Source of the DNA: Candidatus Faecousia faecipullorum
Lineage (GTDB): Bacteria > Bacillota > Clostridia > Oscillospirales > Oscillospiraceae
Assembly (NCBI GenBank): GCA_018710805.1
Contig: DVJG01000029.1
Coordinates: forward strand, 1 to 5,177
Length of the DNA: 5,177 nt
Direction of reading: 5' to 3'
The notes below the pieces were generated by a model. It was not told the DNA's origin. It saw only the letters and a program-made list of their open reading frames with translations, and did not search any database. The translations under genes were made by a program, and so were the position numbers. Below are positions 1-5,168 of the stretch, in pieces (positions within the stretch are counted from its first letter, which is position 1; every line of letters starts with the position of its first letter).

Positions 1-151
1 ATTAAATCGGCAAGCGCTGGCAGCAAAAGATTTTGGCGCAGACGAAGGTTCTGAAAATAGAGGAATCCTGTATGGATTTCCTGTTTTCAGAACTGCACGG
101 ATGGGGCAAAAGATTCGCTGCCCAGCCGAAGACGATTTATTCAGAGGTTTC
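1..151 (-). ncRNA. Candidate structured RNA, partial (6S-like?)
   Basis: Read on the minus strand from a predicted start near 151, this segment folds into a long rod. Complementary blocks seen directly are 133-139 with 3-9 (7 bp), 117-126 with 16-24 (9 bp, one bulged C at 121), 84-93 with 48-57 (10 bp, perfect) and 74-82 with 61-68 (8 bp, one bulge), capped by a 5-nt loop at 69-73. Between the lower stems and the terminal hairpin lie two strands of about 23 nt (94-116 and 25-47) with little pairing. A closing stem, a large symmetric central bubble and a terminal hairpin are the general plan of 6S RNA, the RNA polymerase regulator, but I recognise no conserved 6S sequence, so the class is a guess. 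The strong promoter just upstream fits a stable-RNA gene. The 3' end lies outside the window. It could instead be a leader for a minus-strand gene off the left edge. Confidence 0.35.
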
Positions 152-157
152 TTCATT

Positions 158-208
158 AGTATAGCACAATTTTCCCCAAATGTCTTCCCCTAATTTTTTA
201 ATTTTTTT
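158..208 (-). promoter_or_regulatory. Minus-strand sigma-A promoter with A-tract upstream element
   Basis: On the minus strand, AAGACA (186-181; 4 of 6 matches to TTGACA) is followed after exactly 17 nt by TATACT (163-158; 5 of 6). TGC directly precedes the -10 box, giving an extended -10. Just upstream of the -35 box lies an A/T-only tract (208-191 read on the minus strand), like an UP element. The predicted start is about position 151. This combination is typical of strongly expressed genes and points transcription leftwards, away from the DUF2207-type gene. Confidence 0.6.
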
Positions 209-210
209 GA

Positions 211-238
211 AAGACCCAGGTTTTTCCTCCTGGGTCTT
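211..238. repeat. Perfect 10-bp inverted repeat between divergent promoters
   Basis: AAGACCCAGG (211-220) is exactly complementary to CCTGGGTCTT (229-238), with an 8-nt T-rich loop. A T-rich tract lies on the left side (191-208) and no T-run on the right, so neither strand has the stem-then-U-tract order of an intrinsic terminator. It lies between the minus promoter's A-tract and the plus promoter's -35 box, so it could be an operator for a dimeric regulator or simply a hairpin. Its role is unknown. Confidence 0.6.
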
Positions 239-242
239 ACCC

Positions 243-271
243 TTGCATTCAGGGGGAAGGTATGATAAAAT
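243..271 (+). promoter_or_regulatory. Promoter for the DUF2207-type gene
   Basis: TTGCAT (243-248) and TAAAAT (266-271; 5 of 6 matches to TATAAT) are separated by 17 nt. TGA precedes the -10 box, giving an extended -10 that can compensate for the weak -35. The predicted start near 278 leaves a leader of about 145 nt before the TTG start at 425. I recognise no riboswitch family in that leader. It contains G- and C-run blocks (around 325-337 and 380-392) that could pair, but no T-run terminator. Confidence 0.55.
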
Positions 272-410
272 GAGAGAGAATCTACAAAAATCGTCTGTAA
301 AGCGCGGGCAATGGGCCTGACCCAAGGGGAAAGCCTTCGCCATCCTTGTCTGGTTTATGCACGGAAGGACAGATGAACCTCTCCCCTGGGGGATATTTAT
401 CATTGACGCA

Positions 411-417
411 AAGGAGG
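411..417 (+). promoter_or_regulatory. Ribosome binding site fixing a TTG start
   Basis: AAGGAGG is a near-perfect anti-Shine-Dalgarno match placed 7 nt before TTG at 425. No ATG or GTG at that spacing is in the reading frame. The residues right after the TTG form a canonical signal peptide, so the site and the protein agree on this start. Confidence 0.85.
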
Positions 418-424
418 CCTCGCC

Positions 425-2212
425 TTGAAGCGGCTGTTTTCTATTCTTTTTTCTCTTGGGCTCTGTGTTGTGCTCCTGGGGAGTCTGGTTCCTGCGGCCC
501 AGGCGGAGAGCGCCGCCAGCCGGGTGGATATCCAGGTCTCCGTGAACAACGACGGCGACGCCACCGTGAACATGGGCATCAATCTGCGGATGGAGGAGCC
601 CAGAAGCACCCTTTATTTTCCTCTGCCCCTGGGTGCAAAAAACGTGTCCCTGAACAATTTCAACGCCTCCGTCACCCGCAACGGCAACGTCCTGGACGTG
701 GACCTGAGCCGCATTACCCGGGACTACGTTGGCGAGGCCCCCATTCAGATCAGCTACACCCTGCCCGAGGTCGTAAAAGTGGCCCCGAAAACCGACGAGA
801 AAACCAATGAGACCACCGAGGAGGAAAACGGGAAAAAAACCCCGGACCTCCTGCTGACCCTGCCTCTGCTCAACGGCTTTGAGCTGCCCATTGAAAACCT
901 CTCCTTCACCATTACCCTGCCCCAGGGCAATCTCACCAGCGACCCGGAGTTTTATTCCACCTACCGCCAGGGTTCCCTGGCCTCGGACCTGAATGCCAAG
1001 GTCTCCGGCTCCCAGATCATCGCCACCAGCACCAAAACCCTCCACGACCACGACGGCGTGGTGGTCACCATGATCGTGCCCAAGGATATGTTCAAATCCG
1101 TCAGCACCTACATCCGGGAGGGCAACCCCGAGCTGATTCCCATGCTCATCTGCTTCGGCGTGGCCCTTGTGTACTGGCTCATTTTCCTGGCAAGCCTGCC
1201 TGTGAAGGGCGTCCGCAGCGTCACCCCGCCGGAGGGCATCACCGCAGGAGAGATGGGCTGCCGCCTGACCATGGCCGGCGGCGATCTCACAGCCATGGTC
1301 TTTTCCTGGGCCCAGCTGGGCTACATCCTCATAGAAATGCAGGGAAGCCGGGTGCTTCTCCGGCGCCGCATGGACATGGGAAATGAGCGCAGCCAATTTG
1401 AAAACAAGGTCTTTTCCCTGCTCTTCGGGGAAAGGACCCTGGTGGATGCCACGGGCAACGCCTACGCCAAGCTCTGCCGGAAGGTATCCAATATGCACCC
1501 CAGCGAACGGGTTCTCTATAAAGGCAGCGTGGGGGCCATTAAGATTTTCCGCTGCATGGCCTGCATTTCCCAGGTTTTCTGCGCCATCTGCGTGACCATG
1601 AACATGACGGAGATTTTCGCCCTGCAGATTATTCTCTCCATTTTGCTGTCCATTATCGCCCTGCCCACGGCCTGGCTCATGCAGGGCGGCGCCTATCGCA
1701 TTTTCCTCCGGGGCAAGCTGCCGCTATACTATGCCCTGGCCTCCTTCCTGCTGTGGGTGATTCTGGGATTCTCCTGCAAACAGGTGTTCATCCCTCTGGG
1801 GTGCAGCCTGGGTCAGATTCTCATCGGGTATCTGGCGGCCTACGGCGGACGCCGCAGCAAGCTGGGCCGTCACGAGGCGGAGATGGTCCTGGGCTTCCGG
1901 AAGTATGCCAAGCGGATGCCCCGGTACGACATCAGCCGTCTGCTGGAAAACGACCCGGACTATTTCTTCAACTACGCCCCCTACGCCCTGGCCCTTGGGG
2001 TGCTGAAGCCCTTTGCCTTCGCCTTCGGACGGCGGAAAATGGACCCCTGTCCCTACCTTGTCTCCACAGCCACGGGAAAACGCACCGCCGAGGAATGGGG
2101 CCAGATTCTCACCATTGTGGCCAACCGCATGGATGAAAAATACCGCATGATGGCCTTTGAAAGGCTCATGTCCATTCAGATTCACATCGACATTGGGAGA
2201 AAGCCGAGATAA
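425..2212 (+). CDS. DUF2207-type membrane protein with signal peptide
   Basis: This 595-residue protein is complete and starts at TTG. Residues 1-27 are a signal peptide: K2/R3, a hydrophobic core at 4-22, and AQA at 25-27 as the signal peptidase I site. Residues 28-235 form an extracytoplasmic, beta-rich-looking domain interrupted by a charged Lys/Glu/Thr-rich stretch (121-141). Membrane helices are predicted at about 237-258, 374-392, 397-419, 432-450 and 454-473. Positive charges at 425-431 and 476-482 place those loops and the C-terminus in the cytoplasm. The cytoplasmic segment after helix 1 has the PPEG turn (268-271) and a GEMGCRL...LGYILIEM block. The C-terminal part has a GFRKYAKRM block (490-498) and YAPYALALGV (517-526). 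This order matches my recollection of DUF2207 proteins, a family of unknown biochemical function. The family call is fairly firm; no substrate or pathway can be given. It has its own promoter and is separated from rpsO by a strong hairpin, so operon membership is unlikely. Confidence 0.85.
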   Translation: MKRLFSILFSLGLCVVLLGSLVPAAQAESAASRVDIQVSVNNDGDATVNMGINLRMEEPRSTLYFPLPLGAKNVSLNNFNASVTRNGNVLDVDLSRITRDYVGEAPIQISYTLPEVVKVAPKTDEKTNETTEEENGKKTPDLLLTLPLLNGFELPIENLSFTITLPQGNLTSDPEFYSTYRQGSLASDLNAKVSGSQIIATSTKTLHDHDGVVVTMIVPKDMFKSVSTYIREGNPELIPMLICFGVALVYWLIFLASLPVKGVRSVTPPEGITAGEMGCRLTMAGGDLTAMVFSWAQLGYILIEMQGSRVLLRRRMDMGNERSQFENKVFSLLFGERTLVDATGNAYAKLCRKVSNMHPSERVLYKGSVGAIKIFRCMACISQVFCAICVTMNMTEIFALQIILSILLSIIALPTAWLMQGGAYRIFLRGKLPLYYALASFLLWVILGFSCKQVFIPLGCSLGQILIGYLAAYGGRRSKLGRHEAEMVLGFRKYAKRMPRYDISRLLENDPDYFFNYAPYALALGVLKPFAFAFGRRKMDPCPYLVSTATGKRTAEEWGQILTIVANRMDEKYRMMAFERLMSIQIHIDIGRKPR

Positions 2213-2229
2213 TCACAGTACCATGCTTT

Positions 2230-2257
2230 GCAGGGGAGGCAGTTATGCCTCCCCTGC
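2230..2257 (+). terminator. Strong hairpin after the DUF2207-type gene
   Basis: GCAGGGGAGGC (2230-2240) pairs perfectly with GCCTCCCCTGC (2247-2257) across a 6-nt loop. It begins 17 nt after the stop codon. No T-run follows directly; the nearest on this strand is T6 at 2302-2307. It is therefore not a canonical intrinsic terminator, but its position suggests a transcript 3' end or a stabilising 3' hairpin. A second copy of GCAGGGGAG at 2278-2286 can compete for the same right arm. Confidence 0.45.
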
Positions 2258-2330
2258 AGCGGGCAGCCCCAAAAAACGCAGGGGAGCCATTCTGCCTTCC
2301 ATTTTTTCCAGGGGAAAGTTAGAAAATTAC

Positions 2331-2348
2331 CGCCGAATGCGCCGAATG
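2331..2348. repeat. Tandem 9-bp direct repeat
   Basis: CGCCGAATG occurs twice with no spacer (2331-2339 and 2340-2348), ending 11 nt upstream of the rpsO -35 box. It may be a replication-slippage duplication or a pair of protein sites; nothing in the sequence decides between them. Confidence 0.7.
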
Positions 2349-2359
2349 AAAAATAAACC

Positions 2360-2388
2360 TTTACATTTGCAAAATACTGTGGTAGAAT
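2360..2388 (+). promoter_or_regulatory. rpsO promoter, near consensus
   Basis: TTTACA (2360-2365; 5 of 6) and TAGAAT (2383-2388; 5 of 6) are separated by exactly 17 nt. TGG immediately before the -10 supplies an extended -10. An A-rich stretch (2349-2357) precedes the -35. The predicted start is about 2395, giving a leader of about 110 nt. This is the strongest promoter in the window, as expected for a ribosomal protein gene. Confidence 0.8.
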
Positions 2389-2394
2389 AATAGG

Positions 2395-2505
2395 GCTGGC
2401 CTCATGCCAAGCACACCCACTGCTCAGCTGCGGGACAAACGCAATGCGGTTCCACTGACCCCAGCTTGGCTTTCGGGCAATATTTTTGAAAGGTGGAAAC
2501 ATTCC
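2395..2505 (+). promoter_or_regulatory. Structured rpsO leader, candidate S15 autoregulatory site
   Basis: The leader is long for an independent ribosomal protein gene and has alternative pairings. GCCAAGC (2406-2412) is exactly complementary to GCTTGGC (2464-2470). TGGC (2397-2400) pairs with GCCA (2406-2409), and GCTGG (2395-2399) pairs with CCAGC (2461-2465); these overlap the first stem, so the folds exclude each other. A small stem, 2429-2432 with 2440-2443, lies inside. S15 is known to repress its own translation in several bacteria by binding leader RNAs that differ between lineages. That this leader does so is inference from position and foldability. Confidence 0.4.
2489..2496 (+). 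promoter_or_regulatory. rpsO ribosome binding site
   Basis: AAAGGTGG lies 9 nt before ATG at 2506. It supports that start over the in-frame ATG at 2404, which sits about 10 nt after the predicted transcription start, has no Shine-Dalgarno sequence, and would add 34 residues not found on S15. Confidence 0.8.
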
Positions 2506-2772
2506 ATGATCCAGAAGGAAAAGAAGACCCAGGTCATCCTGGAGAACGCAACTCACGAAGGCGACACCGGTTCCCCCGAGGTTCAGGTTGCCATCCTCAC
2601 CGCCCGCATCAACGAGCTCACCGAGCACCTGCGGGTCCACAAGCACGACAACCACTCCCGCCGGGGCCTGCTGATGATGGTCGGTAAGCGCCGCAATATG
2701 CTGGACTACCTGGCCAAGAAGGACATCAACCGTTACCGTGCCCTGATTGCCAAGCTGGGTATCCGTAAGTAA
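2506..2772 (+). CDS. rpsO: 30S ribosomal protein S15
   Basis: This protein of 88 residues matches the usual 88-89 for bacterial S15. It is a primary 16S rRNA binding protein of the small-subunit platform, contacting the central-domain three-way junction (helices 20-22) and forming inter-subunit bridge contacts. Hallmarks visible are HEGDTGSPEVQVAILT (residues 18-32) and HKHDNHSRRGLLMMVGKRR (45-63), the latter carrying the conserved rRNA-binding His/Asp/Ser/Arg cluster, then the C-terminal helix ending in KLGIRK. The start at 2506 gives the family-length protein and has a ribosome binding site. It has its own strong promoter and structured leader upstream, and terminator-like hairpins follow before pnp. 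The rpsO-pnp order is conserved in very distant bacteria, which strengthens both calls. Confidence 0.98.
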   Translation: MIQKEKKTQVILENATHEGDTGSPEVQVAILTARINELTEHLRVHKHDNHSRRGLLMMVGKRRNMLDYLAKKDINRYRALIAKLGIRK

Positions 2773-2811
2773 TTTGGCCAGAATCCCCTGTGGGACTTTC
2801 GGCCGGAGGGA

Positions 2812-2854
2812 TTTCGGACAGCGCCATGTAAGTGCCGTCTGAAAGGGATTTTTT
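2812..2854 (+). terminator. Weak intrinsic terminator after rpsO
   Basis: TTTCGGACAGC (2812-2822) pairs with GCCGTCTGAAA (2834-2844) with one A-C mismatch and one G-U pair over an 11-nt loop. T6 (2849-2854) follows after a 4-nt gap. The gap and mismatch make it suboptimal. AATCCC at 2782-2787 can pair with GGGATT at either 2808-2813 or 2845-2850, so the fold may change. A further 8-bp stem (2850-2857 with 2871-2878) follows immediately. Confidence 0.4.
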
Positions 2855-2880
2855 GCCAGGTATACGCCCCGGCAAAAACA

Positions 2881-2909
2881 TTTCCAATCCTTTTCTTCCA
2901 GGCTATAAA
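2881..2909 (+). promoter_or_regulatory. Candidate pnp promoter overlapping the rpsO terminator
   Basis: TTTCCA (2881-2886; 4 of 6) and TATAAA (2904-2909; 5 of 6) are 17 nt apart. The predicted start near 2916 lies inside the left arm of the terminator at 2907-2934, so transcripts made here would lack most of that arm and escape termination. There is no extended -10, so this is a moderate candidate. Alternatively pnp is transcribed by read-through from rpsO. Confidence 0.4.
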
Positions 2910-2934
2910 AGGGGCGACATCAGTCGCCCCTTTT
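2907..2934 (+). terminator. Strong intrinsic terminator between rpsO and pnp
   Basis: AAAAGGGGCGAC (2907-2918) is exactly complementary to GTCGCCCCTTTT (2923-2934) over a 4-nt ATCA loop. The GC-rich core is followed by T4 then CTGC. The A-run on the other side would allow function on the minus strand too. The U-tract is short, so partial read-through into pnp is plausible. Confidence 0.8.
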
Positions 2935-2950
2935 CTGCAATTACAACTTT

Positions 2951-3020
2951 TCGGGAGATCATTTAGCAGTTGAAAGTACCGTTAATCCTTAACGGCAGTT
3001 TCAAGTGCTAAACCTCCCGA
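2951..3020 (+). promoter_or_regulatory. Long pnp leader hairpin, candidate RNase III/PNPase control element
   Basis: A 70-nt hairpin is built from four exact blocks: 2951-2957 with 3014-3020 (7 bp), 2962-2968 with 3006-3012 (7 bp), 2970-2975 with 2999-3004 (6 bp) and 2979-2985 with 2989-2995 (7 bp), closed by a 3-nt loop at 2986-2988. Interruptions are a 4-by-1 internal loop, one G-G mismatch and a small 3-by-3 loop. It ends 15 nt before the AGGAGG of pnp, and the gap is A-rich and probably unpaired. In E. coli, RNase III cuts a long hairpin in the pnp leader and PNPase then represses its own expression. The same placement here suggests an analogous element; that function is inferred. Confidence 0.65.
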
Positions 3021-3047
3021 GACAAAAAACGATCTAGGAGGTAAATC

Positions 3048-5168
3048 ATGATCACCCGCAAACAGTACCCCAACCATCATGTCTACGAGATGGAAATCGG
3101 CGGCCGTCCCTTTACCGTGGAAACCGGAAAGGTGGCAGAGCTTGCCAACGCCGAGTGCATCTGCCGCTACGGCGACACCGTGGTGCTCACCACCTGCACC
3201 TGCAACCCCATTCCCAAGGCCGGCATCGACTACTTCCCCCTGACCATCGAGTTTGAGGAGCGGATGTACGCCGTGGGCCGGATTCCCGGCTCCTTCAACC
3301 GCCGGGAGGGCAAGCCCTCTGAGCGGGGCATCCTCAACAGCCGGATCATCGACCGGCCCATGCGTCCCCTCTTTGACGAGGAGCTCCGCAACGACACCGT
3401 TGTCACCTGCACCGTTCTCGCCAACGACTACGACAACCCCGTGGAAATCGTGGCTTCCCTGGGCGCCTCCATTGCCATCGCCACTTCCGACGTGCCCTGG
3501 AACGGACCCGTGGCCACCACCAATGTGGCTCACCTGAACGGCAAGTATATTATCAACCCCTCCGCCGACGAGCGGGAGGCCTGCGACTGCTTCGTGTGCA
3601 TCTCCTCCACCTTCGAGAAGGTGGTCATGATTGAGACCGAGGCCAACGAAGCTCCCGAGGCCATTGTCTACGAGGCCATCCGCATTGCCCACGAGACCAA
3701 CATGGAAATCGTGAAGTTCATCAACGGCATTGTGGCCGAAATCGGCAAGCCCAAGTTCACCTTCGAGAAGGCCGCCGTGAACCACGACCTGCTGGACGAC
3801 CTCATGGCCTACGGCCTTAACCAGATCGAGTACGCTCTGGACACCCCCGACAAGAACGTCCGGGAAGAGCGCCTCACCGCTGCCCGTCTGGACTTCCAGG
3901 AGAAGTTCGGCGAGAAGTACGAGGACTTCGAGACCCACATTGAGGTCTGCCTGTACAAGATGCAGAAAAAGGTGGTCAAGAAGTGGCTCCTCCAGGGCAA
4001 GCGTGTGGACGGCCGGGGCATGGACGAAATCCGTCCCCTGGACGCCGAAGTGGGCGTGCTTCCCCGGGTCCACGGCTCCGGCCTCTTCGCCCGTGGTCAG
4101 ACGCAGGTGCTGTCCATCTGCACCCTGAACACCCTGTCCGCCGCCCAGAAGCTGGACACCATCTACCCCGAGGACACCAAGCGCTATATCCATCACTACA
4201 ACTTCCCCGCCTTCTCCACCGGCGAAGCCCGTGCTGCCCGCTCCACCTCCCGCCGGGAAATCGGCCACGGCGCTCTGGCGGAAAAGGCTCTGCTGCCTGT
4301 GATTCCCTCCGTTGAGGAGTTCCCCTACGCCATCCGTGTGGTGTCCGAGGTTCTCTCCTCCAACGGCTCCACCTCCCAGGGCTCCATCTGCGGCTCCACT
4401 CTGGCTCTGATGGACGCCGGCGTGCCCATTAAGCGGCCCGTTGCAGGCATCTCCTGCGGTCTGATCTCCGACCAGGAGACCGGCGAGTGGAGAACCTTCA
4501 CCGACATTCAGGGTGTCGAGGACTTCCACGGCGAAATGGACTTCAAGGTGGCAGGCACCACCGAGGGCATCACCGCCATTCAGATGGACCTGAAGAACAA
4601 GGGCCTGACCATGGAAATCATTGCCGACGCTCTGGAGCGCTGCCGGAAAGCCCGTCTGGAGATTCTGGACGAGGTGATTCTCAAGGCCATCCCCGCTCCC
4701 CGGGCCGAGGTCAGCGAGTACGCTCCCAAGATGATCTCCATGAAGATTCCCGTGGACAAGATCCGGGAGGTCATCGGCTCCGGCGGCAAGACCATCCAGA
4801 AGATCTGCACCGACACCGGCGCCAAGGTGGACATCGACGACGACGGCAGCGTGTTTATCTCCGCTGTGGACTCCGCCGCTGCCTACGCCGCCAAGAAGAT
4901 GGTGGACGACATCTGCTTCGTCCCCGAGGTGGGCAAGCTGTACTACGGCAAGGTCGTGCGGATTCTGCCCATCGGTGCCTTCGTGGAAATCGCTCCCGGC
5001 CATGACGGCATGGTTCACATCTCCAAGCTGGAAAACCGCCGGGTGGAGAAGGTGGAAGACGTGCTGAACCTGGGCGACATGACCTGGGTGAAGTTCATGG
5101 GCTTCGACGAAAAGGGCCGGGCCAACTTCAGCCGCAAGGACGCCCTGAAGGAAATGGCCAACCAGTAA
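3048..5168 (+). CDS. pnp: Polynucleotide phosphorylase (PNPase)
   Basis: This complete protein of 706 residues is close to the usual 700-711. It degrades RNA 3' to 5' with phosphate, releasing nucleoside diphosphates, and can run in reverse to add 3' tails; it is a cytoplasmic ring-shaped trimer central to mRNA turnover. Domains in order: first RNase PH domain (about 10-145), helical domain (about 240-315), catalytic second RNase PH domain (about 320-550), KH domain (about 562-620, GSGG at 577-580) and S1 domain (about 626-698). Active-site residues are present: the phosphate-binding GSTS loop (440-443), D492 and D498 plus K500, equivalent to E. coli D486, D492 and K494. The RNA-contacting FFRR loop of E. 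coli reads FNRR (83-86), and this loop varies in the family. ATG at 3048 follows AGGAGGT (3036-3042) by 5 nt. It sits after rpsO, behind a terminator and a long leader hairpin. There is no extended tail after S1. Confidence 0.98.
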   Translation: MITRKQYPNHHVYEMEIGGRPFTVETGKVAELANAECICRYGDTVVLTTCTCNPIPKAGIDYFPLTIEFEERMYAVGRIPGSFNRREGKPSERGILNSRIIDRPMRPLFDEELRNDTVVTCTVLANDYDNPVEIVASLGASIAIATSDVPWNGPVATTNVAHLNGKYIINPSADEREACDCFVCISSTFEKVVMIETEANEAPEAIVYEAIRIAHETNMEIVKFINGIVAEIGKPKFTFEKAAVNHDLLDDLMAYGLNQIEYALDTPDKNVREERLTAARLDFQEKFGEKYEDFETHIEVCLYKMQKKVVKKWLLQGKRVDGRGMDEIRPLDAEVGVLPRVHGSGLFARGQTQVLSICTLNTLSAAQKLDTIYPEDTKRYIHHYNFPAFSTGEARAARSTSRREIGHGALAEKALLPVIPSVEEFPYAIRVVSEVLSSNGSTSQGSICGSTLALMDAGVPIKRPVAGISCGLISDQETGEWRTFTDIQGVEDFHGEMDFKVAGTTEGITAIQMDLKNKGLTMEIIADALERCRKARLEILDEVILKAIPAPRAEVSEYAPKMISMKIPVDKIREVIGSGGKTIQKICTDTGAKVDIDDDGSVFISAVDSAAAYAAKKMVDDICFVPEVGKLYYGKVVRILPIGAFVEIAPGHDGMVHISKLENRRVEKVEDVLNLGDMTWVKFMGFDEKGRANFSRKDALKEMANQ

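Noticed and set aside
1..156. Minus-strand frame open from ATG at 156-154 to the window edge.
   Set aside because: The ATG lies immediately after the -10 box, upstream of the predicted transcription start, with no ribosome binding site; the peptide has no recognisable motif.
2..193. Plus-strand frame open from the left edge to TAA at 191-193, possible tail of an upstream gene.
   Set aside because: The 63 codons give no recognisable motif or domain, and the DNA is instead organised as nested inverted repeats with a minus-strand promoter overlapping its last third.
425..505. Possible lipoprotein signal with Cys at residue 14.
   Set aside because: Residues LGLC do not fit the lipobox and the Cys lies in the middle of the hydrophobic core; AQA at 25-27 is a good signal peptidase I site.
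346..810. Plus-strand open frame of 154 codons overlapping the start of the DUF2207-type gene.
   Set aside because: Out of frame with a protein that has a signal peptide and a ribosome binding site; the translation is Arg/Pro/Gly-rich with no motif.
137..1498. Long minus-strand open frame of 453 codons.
   Set aside because: It is antisense to the DUF2207-type gene, low complexity in Gly/His/Val/Ala/Gln, and explained by GC-rich codon choice on the real strand.
2404..2505. Upstream in-frame ATG that would lengthen S15 by 34 residues.
   Set aside because: No Shine-Dalgarno sequence, the extra residues are absent from the S15 family, and the segment is better read as a structured leader.
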